Positions 42,681-53,175 of a stretch of DNA of 64,000 nt are shown here, piece by piece. The translations under genes and the position numbers were made by a program. The stretch lies in NCBI RefSeq assembly GCF_027922265.1, contig NZ_BSFI01000004.1:1-64000 (forward strand), written 5' to 3'. The notes beneath the pieces were generated by a model. It was not told the DNA's origin, ran no database searches, and worked only from the letters and a program-made list of their open reading frames with translations. Every line of letters starts with the position of its first letter. Within the stretch, counting starts at the first letter, position 1. This stretch comes from Hansschlegelia plantiphila. Its GTDB lineage: Bacteria > Pseudomonadota > Alphaproteobacteria > Rhizobiales > Methylopilaceae.

Positions 42681-43757
42681 TCAGAGTCTGGCGCCGCTCT
42701 GCGCGTCGAACATATGCAGGTGCTCCCTGAGCGCGCCTAGACGAAGCCGGCCATCCGCTGGAACCTGCGGCGCGGCTGCCAGCCGGGCGACGACCCTATG
42801 GGGCCCAACGCTGCCATGCACGATAACGACTGCGCCTGCGTGCTCGACCTCGTCGACCATCATCGGCAGCGTCGCCGCCGGAGCGGGCCCTTCCCAACCG
42901 GGCGTCACGGCGAAGAGGTGTTCCGGGCGCACGCCAAGCGTCGCGAACACCGCAGTCGTCATCACGCTGGCGCCGCCGAGGTGTGTTCCGTCTTCAAGCG
43001 ACAGGCCGGTCTGGTTGGCGCGCACCGGAAGAAGGTTCATGGCGGAATGACCAACGAGCGAAGCCACGGCCGCCGTCACGGGCGCCGCATAGATCTCGGC
43101 TGGCCTTCCTGCCTGCAGGACACGCCCTTCGTCCAGGACGACCAGCAAGTCAGCGAGCGCTAGCCCGTCCTCATGGTCGTGCGTGGCGTAAAGAGTGGTC
43201 GTCCGCGACGTCCGCTGGAGACGGCGTAGCTCACGGCGCATCGTGATGCGGCGGGCCGGATCGAGACCTGCGAAGGGTTCGTCGAACAGCAAGGCGCGCG
43301 GCTGGTGCGCGAAGGCGCGGCCAAGCGCGAGAAGGCTGCGTTCGCCGGATGACGCCCGCCCCACCTTCCGCGCCAGAAGAGAACCGAGCGCAAGCGTGTC
43401 GGCGGCCCGCAGCGCGCGCTCCTCGATCTCCTTCTTTGGAAGGCCACGGCTGCGCAGGCCGCGTGTGAGGGAATCATAGACGTTGCGAGACGGATCGAGC
43501 GCGGAGGCGTCGATCAGTTCAGCCACATCAGCGCGCCCGCCGCTCCACGATTGGCGCGCTGCGTCGCCGATCTCGATCAGGCCGCTCGTCAGTTCTTCAG
43601 CCCCGGCGATCAGGCGGAGCAGAGTGGACTTCCCGCAGCCGGTCGGGCCGACGAGCACGCAGAATGCGCCGTCCGGGACGTCGAGCGTGATGTTTCGGAC
43701 CGCGGCGATTTCGCCGCGATAGATCTTGGTGACGTCGGTCAGCGTGATCGCGGCCAT
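42681..43757 (-). CDS. sugar-type (UgpC/MalK-like) ABC transporter ATP-binding protein
   Basis: A 358-residue ATPase: Walker A GPTGCGKSTLL, signature ASSGERSLLALGRAFA (a variant of LSGGQ), Walker B ALLFDEPFAGLDP, H-loop in ATHDHEDGLALAD. The C-terminal OB-like domain (about 240-358; VRPEHLFAV) is typical of sugar and glycerol-phosphate importers. The signature motif SSGER deviates from LSGGQ. No permease or binding protein genes lie nearby, so it may serve unlinked transporters. It has a good AGGAG before the ATG. Confidence 0.85.
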   Translation of the reverse strand: MAAITLTDVTKIYRGEIAAVRNITLDVPDGAFCVLVGPTGCGKSTLLRLIAGAEELTSGLIEIGDAARQSWSGGRADVAELIDASALDPSRNVYDSLTRGLRSRGLPKKEIEERALRAADTLALGSLLARKVGRASSGERSLLALGRAFAHQPRALLFDEPFAGLDPARRITMRRELRRLQRTSRTTTLYATHDHEDGLALADLLVVLDEGRVLQAGRPAEIYAAPVTAAVASLVGHSAMNLLPVRANQTGLSLEDGTHLGGASVMTTAVFATLGVRPEHLFAVTPGWEGPAPAATLPMMVDEVEHAGAVVIVHGSVGPHRVVARLAAAPQVPADGRLRLGALREHLHMFDAQSGARL

Positions 43758-43777
43758 GCGGCTCCTGGCGTTGGGTG

Positions 43778-44617
43778 TCAGCCATAGATCAGCAGGCCGA
43801 TAAGACCCGCGGCCCCGACGATCATGCGCCACCAGGCGAATGGCGCGAAGCCGTGGCGGGAGATGAAATCAAGCACATAGCGCACGACGATCAACGCCGT
43901 CACGAACGCGCAGACGAAGCCCACCACGATCAGCGCGCCGTCGTCGAAGCTCAGCGCCGAACGGTTCTTGTAGAGATCGTAGGCGAACGCGCCTGACATG
44001 GTGGGGATCGCGAGGAAGAACGAGAACTCCGCCGCCGCTCGCTTGCTCGACCCGAGCAGCAGGGCGGCGACGATCGTCGAGCCCGAGCGCGAGACGCCTG
44101 GAATCAGAGCGAGGCACTGAGCGAAGCCGACGATCAGGCACACGAGCGGCGGGAAGCGCATCGCGTCGTCGTGCCAGTAAAAGACGGGCCGTGGCTGAGC
44201 CGCCGCCGGCTGCGGCCCGTATCGGCGGTCCACGAGGAGTAGGACGACGCCGCCGACGATCAGCGCGACGCACACCACGGACGGCGTCTCGAACAGCACG
44301 TTCTTGATGAAGCCGTGAAGGCCGGCCCCAATGACGGCGGCGGGCAGGAACGCGACCAGCACGCCGAGGACGAAACGCCGCGCCGCCGGATCATTCGGAA
44401 GCCGCGTCGCGACGCTGGTCAGCCGTCCGGCGTAGACGACGAGGATCGCCAGGATCGCGCCGAGCTGGATCAGCACCTCGAAGGTCTTGCCCGTCGACTC
44501 GAAGCCGAGGAAGTGGCCGAGCAGAAGCAGATGCCCGGTCGAGGACACCGGCAGAAACTCCGTCAGACCCTCGACCACGCCCAGCAGGGCGGCTTCAAGC
44601 AGGCTGGCGATGTCCAT
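43778..44617 (-). CDS. uppP: undecaprenyl-diphosphatase
   Basis: A 279-residue polytopic membrane enzyme (BacA/UppP). It removes a phosphate from undecaprenyl diphosphate to recycle the lipid carrier of peptidoglycan and polysaccharides. The catalytic motifs [15 protein letters not shown] and [10 protein letters not shown] are clear, with seven or eight hydrophobic helices. It shares its strand with the ABC ATPase 20 bases downstream. Confidence 0.95.
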   Translation of the reverse strand: MDIASLLEAALLGVVEGLTEFLPVSSTGHLLLLGHFLGFESTGKTFEVLIQLGAILAILVVYAGRLTSVATRLPNDPAARRFVLGVLVAFLPAAVIGAGLHGFIKNVLFETPSVVCVALIVGGVVLLLVDRRYGPQPAAAQPRPVFYWHDDAMRFPPLVCLIVGFAQCLALIPGVSRSGSTIVAALLLGSSKRAAAEFSFFLAIPTMSGAFAYDLYKNRSALSFDDGALIVVGFVCAFVTALIVVRYVLDFISRHGFAPFAWWRMIVGAAGLIGLLIYG

Positions 44618-44780
44618 GGTTCGCTCCTGGGGGGAAATGCGCGGCCGATTCGGGAGTTGTCGCGCGGCGAACGCGGTTCTATACGGGGCTCCTGCGCCGC
44701 GCCATCGACAGTCCGGCGTTCCGACGGGCCGCTTCCCCGCCGGCTCGATTCCCCCCGCCCGCGCGACCTTTCGGCGACAT

Positions 44781-45473
44781 ATGGCGATCCTCTATCACCA
44801 TCCGCTCTGCCCGCATTCGCGCTTCGTGCGCCTTGCGATGAGCGAATACGGCCTCGAGGCCGACCTCGTCGAAGAAAAGGTGTGGGAGCGCCGAGCGCCG
44901 TTCCTTGCGCTCAATCCGGCGGGCGCCACGCCCGTGCTGGTGGAGGCCAGCATGCCGTCGGTGCCCGGCGCGGACGTCATCGCGGAATATCTCGACGAGA
45001 CACGGGGGCTCGCCCTAGGCGACCGCAGGCTGCTGCCGGAATCGCCGCGCGAGCGCGTCGAGACGCGGCGTCTGACCGACTGGTTCAACCGCAAGTTCTT
45101 CGACGAGGTGTCGAGCCATCTCGTCATGGAGAAGATCTACAAGCGCTTCATGCCGACCAATCTCGGCGGCGGAGCCCCCGAGATGGCCGCGATCCGCGCA
45201 GGACGCGCCAATATCCGCTACCATCTGAAATATGTCGGCTACCTGATCCGGCAGCGAAAATGGCTTGCGGGCGACCGGCTGACCTACGCCGACCTCGCCG
45301 CCGCCGCGCATTTCTCGGTCGTGGACTATTTGGGCGACGTGCCGTGGGACGAGGACGAAACCGCGAGAGGCTGGTATGCGCGGGTGAAGTCGCGGCCGTC
45401 GTTCCGGCCGCTGCTGGCCGAATCGGTTCCGGGAACCGCGGCCGCGCCGCATTACGCCGATCTCGATTTCTGA
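44781..45473 (+). CDS. glutathione S-transferase family protein
   Basis: A 230-residue protein of GST fold. The N-terminal thioredoxin-like domain has [20 protein letters not shown] (with a possible active-site Cys or Ser) and [13 protein letters not shown] (the cis-proline). The C-terminal helical domain has [19 protein letters not shown]. Substrate unknown. The ATG at 44781 is the first start that gives the conserved domain; the frame opens further upstream without homology. Confidence 0.88.
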   Translation: MAILYHHPLCPHSRFVRLAMSEYGLEADLVEEKVWERRAPFLALNPAGATPVLVEASMPSVPGADVIAEYLDETRGLALGDRRLLPESPRERVETRRLTDWFNRKFFDEVSSHLVMEKIYKRFMPTNLGGGAPEMAAIRAGRANIRYHLKYVGYLIRQRKWLAGDRLTYADLAAAAHFSVVDYLGDVPWDEDETARGWYARVKSRPSFRPLLAESVPGTAAAPHYADLDF

Positions 45474-45510
45474 CGCTTCGATCGTTGTCGCCCGGCGGGC
45501 GAGGCCCGCG

Positions 45511-46647
45511 ATGATGGATCCTGCGAGTCTCAAGGCCACGCTCATTGCTCGCGCCACGGCGCTCGGCTTCGGCGCGGTCGCGGTCACGACGCCTTCGGCG
45601 ATCCCGGAGGCCGCCCCCCGTCTCGCTCGGGCGCTCGCGGAAGGCCATCACGGCACGATGGAGTGGCTGGCGTCGCGTGCGGAATGGCGCGGCGATCCCG
45701 CGGCGTTGTGGCCCGAGGCGCGCTCGGTCGTGATGCTCGCGATGAACTACGGGCCGCAGGACGACCCGCGCGCCGTGCTCGACCGGCGCGATCGCGCGGC
45801 GATCTCCGTCTACGCCCAGGGCGACGACTACCACGAGTTGATCAAGGGGCGGCTGAAGCAGGTCGCAGGCGCGCTCGCCTCTTCGGGCGCCGGGATCAAG
45901 GTCTTCGTCGACACCGCGCCGGTGATGGAGAAGCCGTTGGCCGCCGCCGCGGGCCTCGGCTGGCAGGGCAAGCACACCAATCTGGTCTCGCGCGACTTCG
46001 GCTCGTGGCTGTTTCTCGGGGCGATCTTCACCACAGCCGAACTACCGCCGGACAAGCCGGCCGCGGACGCCTGCGGCTCCTGCCGCGCTTGTCTCGACGT
46101 TTGTCCGACGGATGCGTTCCCCGCGCCATACCGCCTCGACGCGCGGAGGTGCATCTCCTACCTCACGATCGAGCACGCCGGGCCAATCCCACTCGAATTC
46201 CGGGAGGCGATCGGGAACCGGATCTATGGATGCGACGACTGTCTCGCCGCCTGTCCCTGGAACAAGTTCGCGCAGGCGGGGCGCGAGGCGCGACTTTCGG
46301 CCCGCGACGAACTGCGCGCTCCGCCTCTGGGGGCGCTGGCCGAACTTGACGACGCGGGCTTCCGCGCACTGTTCGCAAAGTCCCCGATCAAGCGGATCGG
46401 CCGCGACCGCTTCGTACGCAACGTGGCGATCGCCATCGGAAATTCGCGGGTTCCCGCCCTCGCGGGCGTGGCTGCGACGCTCGCGGGCGACGCCGCGCCG
46501 CTGGTTCGTGGCGCTGCGGTTTGGGCGCTCGCCCGTCTCGCCCCGCCTGCGACAGTCGCAGCCCTTGCGGCGGCCCGTGCTCCGACCGAAACCGATATCT
46601 CGGTTCGCGAGGAATGGGACGCGGCGATGGTCCTGGAGAACGCGTGA
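45511..46647 (+). CDS. queG: epoxyqueuosine reductase
   Basis: A 378-residue cobalamin- and Fe-S-dependent enzyme. It makes queuosine in tRNA from epoxyqueuosine. The two [4Fe-4S] motifs are [16 protein letters not shown] and [15 protein letters not shown], and the cobalamin-binding domain precedes them ([20 protein letters not shown]). The C-terminal part carries a HEAT-like repeat ([20 protein letters not shown]). The organism appears to make cobalamin aerobically (cobS/cobT nearby), which fits. The stop overlaps the next gene's GTG. Confidence 0.95.
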   Translation: MMDPASLKATLIARATALGFGAVAVTTPSAIPEAAPRLARALAEGHHGTMEWLASRAEWRGDPAALWPEARSVVMLAMNYGPQDDPRAVLDRRDRAAISVYAQGDDYHELIKGRLKQVAGALASSGAGIKVFVDTAPVMEKPLAAAAGLGWQGKHTNLVSRDFGSWLFLGAIFTTAELPPDKPAADACGSCRACLDVCPTDAFPAPYRLDARRCISYLTIEHAGPIPLEFREAIGNRIYGCDDCLAACPWNKFAQAGREARLSARDELRAPPLGALAELDDAGFRALFAKSPIKRIGRDRFVRNVAIAIGNSRVPALAGVAATLAGDAAPLVRGAAVWALARLAPPATVAALAAARAPTETDISVREEWDAAMVLENA

Positions 46648-47504
46648 GACGGCTCGTTGTATTCGGCTGCGGTTATTCGGCCCGCCGCTTCGCTGAACTC
46701 CACGGCGCCGCGTTCGACGCGGTCGACGTGACCGCCCGTTCCCCTGAAACGGCCGATCGCCTCCACGCCGAGGGCCTGTCGGCGCATGTCTTCGACGGCG
46801 GACAGGCGACGGGGCCTCTTACCCGGGCGGTGCTCAAGGCCAGCCACATCCTCGTCTCGGCGCCGCCGGATCCCGCCGGCGACCCCACGCTGCGCGGCGT
46901 GGGCTCGGCGCTGGAACAGGCGTCCGGGCTCCGATGGATCGGCTACCTCTCCACGATCGGGGTCTATGCGGACGCCGGCGGGGACTGGGTCGACGAATCC
47001 ACGCCGCCCGAAGCCGACAGCGAGCGGGGACGACGCCGTATCGACGTCGAGCGAGACTGGCTCACCTTCGGAGCCCGCAGCGGCGTCGCCGTCCAGATCT
47101 TCAGGCTCGCCGGGATTTACGGCCCCGGCCGCAGCGCAGTCGAGAACCTTCGGGCTGGAACCGCCAAGCGGCTCGTCAAGCAGGGACAGGTGTTCAACCG
47201 GATCCACGTGGACGACATCGCGGCGGCGGTCGCGGCCGGGATCGAGCGGCCGACCGTCGGTCCGGTCATCAACGTCGCCGACGACGAGCCGGCCCCGCCG
47301 CAGGACGTCGTCACCTACGCCGCCGGGTTGCTCGGGCTGAAGCCGCCGCCCGAGATCGCGTTCGAGACAGCCGAACTCTCGCCCATGGCCCGCAGCTTCT
47401 ATTCCTCGAACAAGCGCGTCCGGAACAGGACGTTGCGCGAGGGGCTCGGCGTCCGACTGACGTATCCGACGTATCGCGAAGGCATCGCCGCGCTCGTGCG
47501 CTGA
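46644..47504 (+). CDS. NAD-dependent epimerase/SDR family protein
   Basis: A 286-residue extended short-chain dehydrogenase-like protein: [20 protein letters not shown] (nucleotide loop), [12 protein letters not shown] (a catalytic-like segment), [20 protein letters not shown] and a later [11 protein letters not shown]. It resembles YeeZ-type sugar epimerase relatives. The GTG at 46644 overlaps the queG stop (GTGA), so it is translationally coupled, but no link to queuosine is established. It may act on a sugar or a nucleotide. Confidence 0.88.
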   Translation: MRRLVVFGCGYSARRFAELHGAAFDAVDVTARSPETADRLHAEGLSAHVFDGGQATGPLTRAVLKASHILVSAPPDPAGDPTLRGVGSALEQASGLRWIGYLSTIGVYADAGGDWVDESTPPEADSERGRRRIDVERDWLTFGARSGVAVQIFRLAGIYGPGRSAVENLRAGTAKRLVKQGQVFNRIHVDDIAAAVAAGIERPTVGPVINVADDEPAPPQDVVTYAAGLLGLKPPPEIAFETAELSPMARSFYSSNKRVRNRTLREGLGVRLTYPTYREGIAALVR

Positions 47505-47572
47505 CCGCCGCTTGCCGTCCTCGTTAGGGCGTGGTCTGGATCGCCAAAATGAAACTTAAGGGAAGAAAACCC

Positions 47573-48115
47573 ATGCGCCGCCTGGCAATTCTGCTTCCGG
47601 TCCTGTTCGTCACCCCGGTTCTCGCGGACGGAGGGTTTCACCTCCCGCCCCGCAAGCCCGGACAGTGGGAAATGAAAATCCAGGTCGACACCGCGGCCAT
47701 GCCGCCGCAGATCATCTCGATGTGCCTCGACGCCGAGTCCGACAAGCTGCTGAACGATCGGTTCGGCGGCATGGCGTCTTCGATGTGCAGCAAGCAGGAG
47801 CAGCGCAACGAGGGCGACGCGATCATCCTCGACAGCGAATGCAAGCTCGGCGGGATGAGCTCGTCCTCGCACAGCGTGGTGACCGGCGATTTCAATGACG
47901 CCTACACGATGAAGACGTCGATCAAGATGTCCGGCCAGCGCGACGGGCCGCAGAACGTCGACAAGGTCGCGCCGCAGGGCCCGGACACGCAGGAGACGAC
48001 GATCGAGGCGAAACGCACGGGCGATTGCACCGCCGGGGCGAAGCCCGGCGACATCGACTTCGGCGGAGGCCGCACGATCAATGTGCGCGACATGCCAGCG
48101 CCGACGATCCAGTAA
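47573..48115 (+). CDS. periplasmic DUF3617 family protein
   Basis: A 180-residue protein with a signal peptide (RRLAILLPVLFVTPVLA) and the DUF3617 pattern (PPRKPGQWEMKIQVDTAAMP, MCLDAESDKLLNDRF, MSSSSHSVVTGDFNDAYTMK). Four cysteines in the mature part could form disulfides. The ATG at 47573 has GGAAG nine bases upstream; an ATG at 47549 would lengthen the n-region. Function unknown. Confidence 0.85.
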   Translation: MRRLAILLPVLFVTPVLADGGFHLPPRKPGQWEMKIQVDTAAMPPQIISMCLDAESDKLLNDRFGGMASSMCSKQEQRNEGDAIILDSECKLGGMSSSSHSVVTGDFNDAYTMKTSIKMSGQRDGPQNVDKVAPQGPDTQETTIEAKRTGDCTAGAKPGDIDFGGGRTINVRDMPAPTIQ

Positions 48116-48128
48116 GGTTAGGAAGCCG

Positions 48129-49112
48129 TTAGTCCGGAAGCGCGAACTGCATCAGCAGGGTGCGCTGGAGGATCGAGAAATTATCGTCGGATACGAGCGT
48201 GAGGACGGTGCGCCCGCCCTCGCCGCGATGCGCCGATATCCCCTCGAAATTATCGATCGCTTGAGCGAGCGTGGCCTCCATCAGCACGGGACCGTCGATG
48301 ACGGCCCCGGGCTTGATGTCCGAGCCCGCGAGCCGCCTGATCCTGACCGTCAGCGAGAAGGGTGGCCGCCAGCGCCGTTCCAGCACCGCGAAGCCGCCTC
48401 CCGGCAGCTGGGTCAGGTCGGTGGGCGAGAAGTCGTCTGTCCGGCGTACCGCGAATGCGTATGGAGCCGCAACGCCGACCACGAAAGCCCGGTTGTCGCC
48501 GTTGTCGTCGAGGAACTTTTCGCCGACCAGAACGACGCCGCCGGACGGCAGCGCCGCGATCGCCTCGTAACCTTCGTTGCGAGGCGCCTTGGTCGCTATG
48601 CCGGGCAGAGGCACGGCGACTCCGCGGCCCTGCGGAAGGCCGTCAGGCCTCAGAGCGTAGCGGGTGAGCCAGGTGACGCGCTCCGAGGACACCCATGCCG
48701 TCCGGCCCTGGATCTCCAGCGCCTCGGTGTCGAGGCCGCGGCGTCCGGCAAGCGGCTTGCCGTCGCGTCCCGGCGTCGGAGAGCGGGTTACGTCCGATAC
48801 GCCCGCGAGCCTCGATCCCTCATAGGCGAGCGCGCCGTGAAACCAATTTCCCCGGTCGCTGATCGCCGTGAGGCTGCGCCCGTCGCCCGCGAGCCGCAGG
48901 CCGGACAGACCGCCGAAGTCCGGGTCGCTGGAGCTGATCTGGAGACCGCCGAGAAAAATAAGGTGACCATAGGCGCCCCCGATCGGCGTGCGGGAATCGA
49001 ACCGCTCGATCGGCTTGACCGAGACGTCGACGGCCGCCGCGTCATCCGCTATCGCCGCCGACGCGACGGAAAAGGAGGCGGCGATCAGAAGAGCGGAAAG
49101 AACGCGGATCAA
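48129..49112 (-). CDS. secreted esterase-like phytase family protein
   Basis: A 327-residue protein with a signal peptide ([20 protein letters not shown]) and an esterase-like activity-of-phytase domain (PF13449 type): [56 protein letters not shown]. It probably folds as a beta-propeller. Its start overlaps the cobT stop by four bases, so it is in the same leftward transcription unit. The substrate is not known. Confidence 0.85.
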   Translation of the reverse strand: MIRVLSALLIAASFSVASAAIADDAAAVDVSVKPIERFDSRTPIGGAYGHLIFLGGLQISSSDPDFGGLSGLRLAGDGRSLTAISDRGNWFHGALAYEGSRLAGVSDVTRSPTPGRDGKPLAGRRGLDTEALEIQGRTAWVSSERVTWLTRYALRPDGLPQGRGVAVPLPGIATKAPRNEGYEAIAALPSGGVVLVGEKFLDDNGDNRAFVVGVAAPYAFAVRRTDDFSPTDLTQLPGGGFAVLERRWRPPFSLTVRIRRLAGSDIKPGAVIDGPVLMEATLAQAIDNFEGISAHRGEGGRTVLTLVSDDNFSILQRTLLMQFALPD

Positions 49113-50992
49113 CCCCGACCGCGCCTCGGAGCGGCGGCAGGCGTCTCCTCGAACAACTCCGCCAGCTTCTCGGTCATCGCGCCCCCCAGCTCTTCAGCGT
49201 CCACGATCGTCACTGCGCGCCGATAATAGCGGGTGACGTCGTGCCCGATGCCGATCGCGATCAGCTCGACCGGCGAGCGCTGCTCGATCTCGGCGATCAC
49301 GCGCCTCAGATGTTTCTCGAGGTAATTGCCGACATTGACCGAGAGCGTGCTGTCGTCGACCGGCGCGCCATCGGAGATCACCATCAGGATGCGGCGCTGC
49401 TCCGGCCGGCGGAGCAGCCGCTCATGCGCCCAGGCGAGCGCCTCGCCGTCGATGTTCTCCTTGAGCAGTCCCTCGCGCATCATCAGCCCGAGGTTCTTAC
49501 GGGTCCGTCTCCAGGGGGCGTCAGCCGCCTTGTAGACGATGTGGCGGAGGTCGTTCAGCCGGCCGGGGGCCATCGGCTTGCCGGCCGCGAGCCACTGCTC
49601 GCGCGATTGGCCGCCCTTCCATGCGCGGGTCGTGAAGCCGAGGATCTCGACCTTGACGCCGCAACGCTCCAGAGTCCGAGCGAGGATGTCGGCGCAGGTC
49701 GCCGCGACCGTGATCGGCCGCCCGCGCATCGAGCCGGAATTGTCGAGCAGCAACGTGACGACCGTGTCGCGGAAGTCGGTGTCGCGCTCGCGCATGAAGG
49801 TCAGCGCGCTCATCGGGTCGATGACCACGCGCGACAGGCGCGAAGGGTCGAGCATGCCTTCCTCGAGGTCGAACTCCCAGGCGCGGCTCTGCTGGGCCAG
49901 CAGGCGGCGCTGCAGGCGGTTCGCAAGCCTCCCGACCACGCCTTGAAGCGCCGAAAGCTGCTTGTCGAGATAGGATCGGAGCCGCGCCAGCTCCTCGGGA
50001 TCGCAAAGCTCCTCCGCCAGCGCCTCCTCGTCGAACTTGGTCGTGAAGGCCTGGTACTCCAGGCGTTCGCGCTCGTTGCGCTTGTCGTCGTGGGGCCGCC
50101 AGGGCTCACTCGCTTCCTCGGCTTCGCCGAGTTCGTCCTCGTCCGGCGCATCGGTCGGCGGCGCATCGGCCGCCTCCATCTGCTCGGCGTCGTCGTCGAT
50201 CTCGGCGGAGGCCTCGGTCTCCGACTGATCGGAGCCGTCGCTTTGGTCTTCCGGCGCGTCGGAGGATTCGCCCTCCTGCGGCGGCGGCTCCTCGCCCTCC
50301 GACTCGCCTTGCTCCTCGTTCTCCTGTCGATCCGACGACAGCTCCTCTCCCATGTCCAGCGAGGTCAGCAGGTCGCGGATCGTCCGGGCGTAGGCCCTCT
50401 GGTCTTCCAGCAGCCCATCCAGCTTGGCGAGGTTGGGGCCGGCCTTCTCCTCGATCCATGGCCGCCAGAGCTCGACCAGCCGCTTTGCGGCCTCGGGCGG
50501 CTTCTGGCCGGTCAGTCTTTCGCGGATCATCAGCGCCACCGCGTCCTGCAGCGGCGCGTCGGCGCGGTCGGTGATCTCGGCGTAGGGCCCGCGATGGTAG
50601 CGGTCCTCCAGCATCGCGGAGAGATTCGCGGCCGAGCCCGTCATGCGGCGGGAGCCGATCGCCTCTACGCGCGCCTGCTCGACCGCGTCGAACACCGCAC
50701 GGGCCTCGCTGCCCTGCGGCGCAAGTTTCGAATGGGTCGCGGCGTCGTGGCAGGCGAGGCGGAGCGCCATGGAGTCGGCGTAGCCGCGCAGAACCGCGAC
50801 GTCCGCCGGGCTCAGCCTTCGCGGCGGCTCCGGCAGACGCGCCTTGGTTCCCATCAAAGCCGGACGCTCGGACGCGAAGGCGACCTCGACCTCCGGATCC
50901 CCCGCGATCGCGCGCAGGCAGCCCGCCACCGCCCGCTTGAGCGGTTCCGATGGCGGCGCTGGCTTTTCGCCCGGTTTGCGGTTCGAGATCAC
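49109..50992 (-). CDS. cobT: cobaltochelatase subunit CobT
   Basis: A 627-residue subunit of the aerobic cobaltochelatase CobNST, which inserts cobalt into hydrogenobyrinate a,c-diamide during vitamin B12 synthesis. The N-terminal helical region, a very acidic middle (about 220-310; [18 protein letters not shown]) and a C-terminal vWA domain with a MIDAS motif ([14 protein letters not shown]) are present. It forms an AAA+-like ring with CobS, whose gene lies upstream nine bases away. CobN is not in view. Confidence 0.95.
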   Translation of the reverse strand: MISNRKPGEKPAPPSEPLKRAVAGCLRAIAGDPEVEVAFASERPALMGTKARLPEPPRRLSPADVAVLRGYADSMALRLACHDAATHSKLAPQGSEARAVFDAVEQARVEAIGSRRMTGSAANLSAMLEDRYHRGPYAEITDRADAPLQDAVALMIRERLTGQKPPEAAKRLVELWRPWIEEKAGPNLAKLDGLLEDQRAYARTIRDLLTSLDMGEELSSDRQENEEQGESEGEEPPPQEGESSDAPEDQSDGSDQSETEASAEIDDDAEQMEAADAPPTDAPDEDELGEAEEASEPWRPHDDKRNERERLEYQAFTTKFDEEALAEELCDPEELARLRSYLDKQLSALQGVVGRLANRLQRRLLAQQSRAWEFDLEEGMLDPSRLSRVVIDPMSALTFMRERDTDFRDTVVTLLLDNSGSMRGRPITVAATCADILARTLERCGVKVEILGFTTRAWKGGQSREQWLAAGKPMAPGRLNDLRHIVYKAADAPWRRTRKNLGLMMREGLLKENIDGEALAWAHERLLRRPEQRRILMVISDGAPVDDSTLSVNVGNYLEKHLRRVIAEIEQRSPVELIAIGIGHDVTRYYRRAVTIVDAEELGGAMTEKLAELFEETPAAAPRRGRG

Positions 50993-51001
50993 CTGAAGGG
51001 A

Positions 51002-52000
51002 TCAGCTCATTGCGACGTTGACCGCGCTCTCCGGCAACTCCTTGCCGAAGCAGCGCTGGTAGAATTCCGCGACCAGCGAACGCTCGAGCTCGTCGCATTT
51101 GTTGAGGAAGGTCAGGCGGAACGAGAAACCGATGTCGCCGAAGATGTCGGTGTTCTCCGCCCATGTCAGCACGGTGCGCGGGCTCATCACGGTCGACAGA
51201 TCGCCGTTCATGAAGGCCTGCCGCGTCAGGTCGGCGAGCCGCACCATCTTCGACACGGTGTCCCGCCCGGTCGGCGAGTCGCGGTAATGCGGCGCCTTTG
51301 CGAGAACGATGTCGACCTCGCGGTCGTGGGCCAGATAGTTCAGCGTGGTCACGATCGACCAGCGGTCCATCTGCCCCTGATTGATCTGCTGCGTGCCGTG
51401 ATAAAGGCCGGACGTGTCGCCAAGGCCCACGGTGTTCGCGGTCGCGAACAGGCGGAACGCAGGGTGAGGGCGGATGACGCGGCTCTGATCGAGCAAAGTC
51501 AGCTTGCCCGACACCTCGAGCACGCGCTGGATCACGAACATCACGTCGGGCCGGCCGGCGTCGTATTCGTCGAACACCAGCGCGACGTTGTTCTGCAGCG
51601 CCCAGGGCAGGATGCCGTCTCGAAACTCCGTGACCTGCTTGCCTTCCTTCAGGACGATCGCGTCCTTGCCGATCAGGTCGATGCGGCTGACGTGGCTGTC
51701 GAGATTGACGCGCACGCAAGGCCAATTGAGGCGGGCCGCGACCTGCTCGATATGCGTCGATTTTCCGGTGCCGTGATAGCCGGTGACCATCACGCGTCGA
51801 TTGCGGGCGAAGCCTGCGAGAATCGCGAGCGTGGTGTCGTGGTCGAACAGGTAATCGGGGTCGAGATCCGGCACCGCGCCGCGGGCTTCGCCGAAGGCCG
51901 GAACCTCCAGATCGCTGTCTATGCCGAAGACCTGGCGGACCGAGACCTTCATGTCCGGCAGCAGGGAGTCGGCGTACGGCGCGTCGATGAGAGCAGTCAT
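51002..52000 (-). CDS. cobS: cobaltochelatase subunit CobS
   Basis: A 332-residue AAA+ ATPase that drives cobalt insertion with CobT and CobN. It has Walker [15 protein letters not shown], Walker [12 protein letters not shown], and sensor 1 [13 protein letters not shown]. The N-terminal part (about 1-60; [20 protein letters not shown]) is typical. It is the first gene of the cobS-cobT-phytase unit, with a J-domain gene upstream. Confidence 0.95.
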   Translation of the reverse strand: MTALIDAPYADSLLPDMKVSVRQVFGIDSDLEVPAFGEARGAVPDLDPDYLFDHDTTLAILAGFARNRRVMVTGYHGTGKSTHIEQVAARLNWPCVRVNLDSHVSRIDLIGKDAIVLKEGKQVTEFRDGILPWALQNNVALVFDEYDAGRPDVMFVIQRVLEVSGKLTLLDQSRVIRPHPAFRLFATANTVGLGDTSGLYHGTQQINQGQMDRWSIVTTLNYLAHDREVDIVLAKAPHYRDSPTGRDTVSKMVRLADLTRQAFMNGDLSTVMSPRTVLTWAENTDIFGDIGFSFRLTFLNKCDELERSLVAEFYQRCFGKELPESAVNVAMS

Positions 52001-52082
52001 GAGGCCTCCTGGCCGGGCGTTCGCCGACCCGTGCGGGGGCAGGCCCAGCGGCGCGCCAGGGTCAGCGCGCGGAACGTGTCGA

Positions 52083-52718
52083 TCAGCAAAAGCCGGCGGA
52101 TCGAAGATAGTTATAGGCTTGGATGATCTCGCGCAATTTGTCCTCGGTGCCGCGATCGCCCCCGTTGGCGTCGGGGTGCAGCCGTTTCACGAGCTCCTTG
52201 TAGCGCGCCTTGATCTCGTCGGCCCCGGCGGAGGCGCCGAGGTTGAGCGCCTCCAGCGACTTGCGCTCGACCTTCTTGAGCTCGCGTTCGGGCTCCGAGG
52301 CGGCCTTCGCGCCGGTCTCCTCGCCGAAGATCCGGAAGCTGTCCTCGAATACGAACTCGCTCGCCCAGCCGCGCTTGCGGCCGCGGGCGCTCGCGGTCCG
52401 CTTGCGCTCCTCCGCGCTGGCCGCGCCGTTACGGCCCATCGCCCAGGTCGGACGGTGGCCGACATGGGCGTCCTTCTCATAGGCTCGGAGGTCGTCGTCA
52501 GACATTCCGGCGAAGAAGTTGTAGGCGTTGTTGTACTGCCGAACGTGGTCGAGGCAGAAGCGCCAATACTCGTCCTCCTTGCCGCGGCCCTTCGGCGCGC
52601 GGTGGAGTCCGGGCTGCCGGCAACCCGGATGTTCGCAATGAGAGGCCTGCGCTTCCGGGCGAGTCTTCTCGCCGCGCGAAACGCGAATCCGGTCGAACCA
52701 TGGGCTGTCGAGCTTCAT
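52083..52718 (-). CDS. J domain-containing co-chaperone-like protein
   Basis: A 211-residue protein. An N-terminal Cys/His cluster ([13 protein letters not shown], then [10 protein letters not shown]) may bind zinc. A C-terminal J domain (about 155-211) has [20 protein letters not shown], then LHPDANGG (HPD). The HPD triplet would stimulate an Hsp70 such as DnaK. This type with a C-terminal J domain is conserved next to cobS in alphaproteobacteria. The ATG at 52718 is used; a GTG just before it is possible. Confidence 0.88.
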   Translation of the reverse strand: MKLDSPWFDRIRVSRGEKTRPEAQASHCEHPGCRQPGLHRAPKGRGKEDEYWRFCLDHVRQYNNAYNFFAGMSDDDLRAYEKDAHVGHRPTWAMGRNGAASAEERKRTASARGRKRGWASEFVFEDSFRIFGEETGAKAASEPERELKKVERKSLEALNLGASAGADEIKARYKELVKRLHPDANGGDRGTEDKLREIIQAYNYLRSAGFC

Positions 52719-52889
52719 CACGGACCCATTATGGGCGCCGGGCCCGGGGTGAACAAGAACGGTCCGCCGCAACCCGGAACGGCGTTGTGCGGGCTTGACG
52801 GGCGGCCGAGGCGACGCGCCTCATCGGGGTAACAGGCGGTTAACAACGGTTAATCGCGAGTTAATTGCGCGCCAAGTGGGAGCGAAACA

Positions 52890-53168
52890 ATGACCGTGCG
52901 AGCCCGCATCGAGACAACCCTGACCGACGCGCTCGCTCCCCAGCGGCTGGAGGTCGTCGACGAGAGCCACCTTCACGCCGGCCACGCCGGCGCGCGCCCG
53001 GAGGGAGAGACGCATTTTCGCGTCCGGGTGGTGTCGGCGGCGTTTTCGGGCATGAGCCGGGTCGACCGGCACCGCCGGGTCAACGCGCTGCTCGCCGCCG
53101 AACTCGCCGGCCCCGTTCACGCGCTCGCGATCGACGCGCGGGCGCCGGAGGAGCCGGGGCGCCCCTGA
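52890..53168 (+). CDS. bolA: BolA family protein
   Basis: A 92-residue BolA: RIETTLTDALAPQRLEVVDE SHLHAGHAGA, then HFRVRVVSAAFSGMSRVDRH. The conserved His pair (HLHAGH, and the RH in the second segment) allows [2Fe-2S] sharing with monothiol glutaredoxins. It acts in iron regulation and the envelope. Divergent from the J-domain gene. Short C-terminal extension rich in Pro/Glu. Confidence 0.93.
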   Translation: MTVRARIETTLTDALAPQRLEVVDESHLHAGHAGARPEGETHFRVRVVSAAFSGMSRVDRHRRVNALLAAELAGPVHALAIDARAPEEPGRP

Positions 53169-53175
53169 AAAGGCG

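Noticed and set aside
49241..52126. 961-codon open frame on the plus strand
   Set aside because: It is antisense to cobT and cobS, which have all family motifs. Long open antisense frames are usual in such GC-rich DNA.
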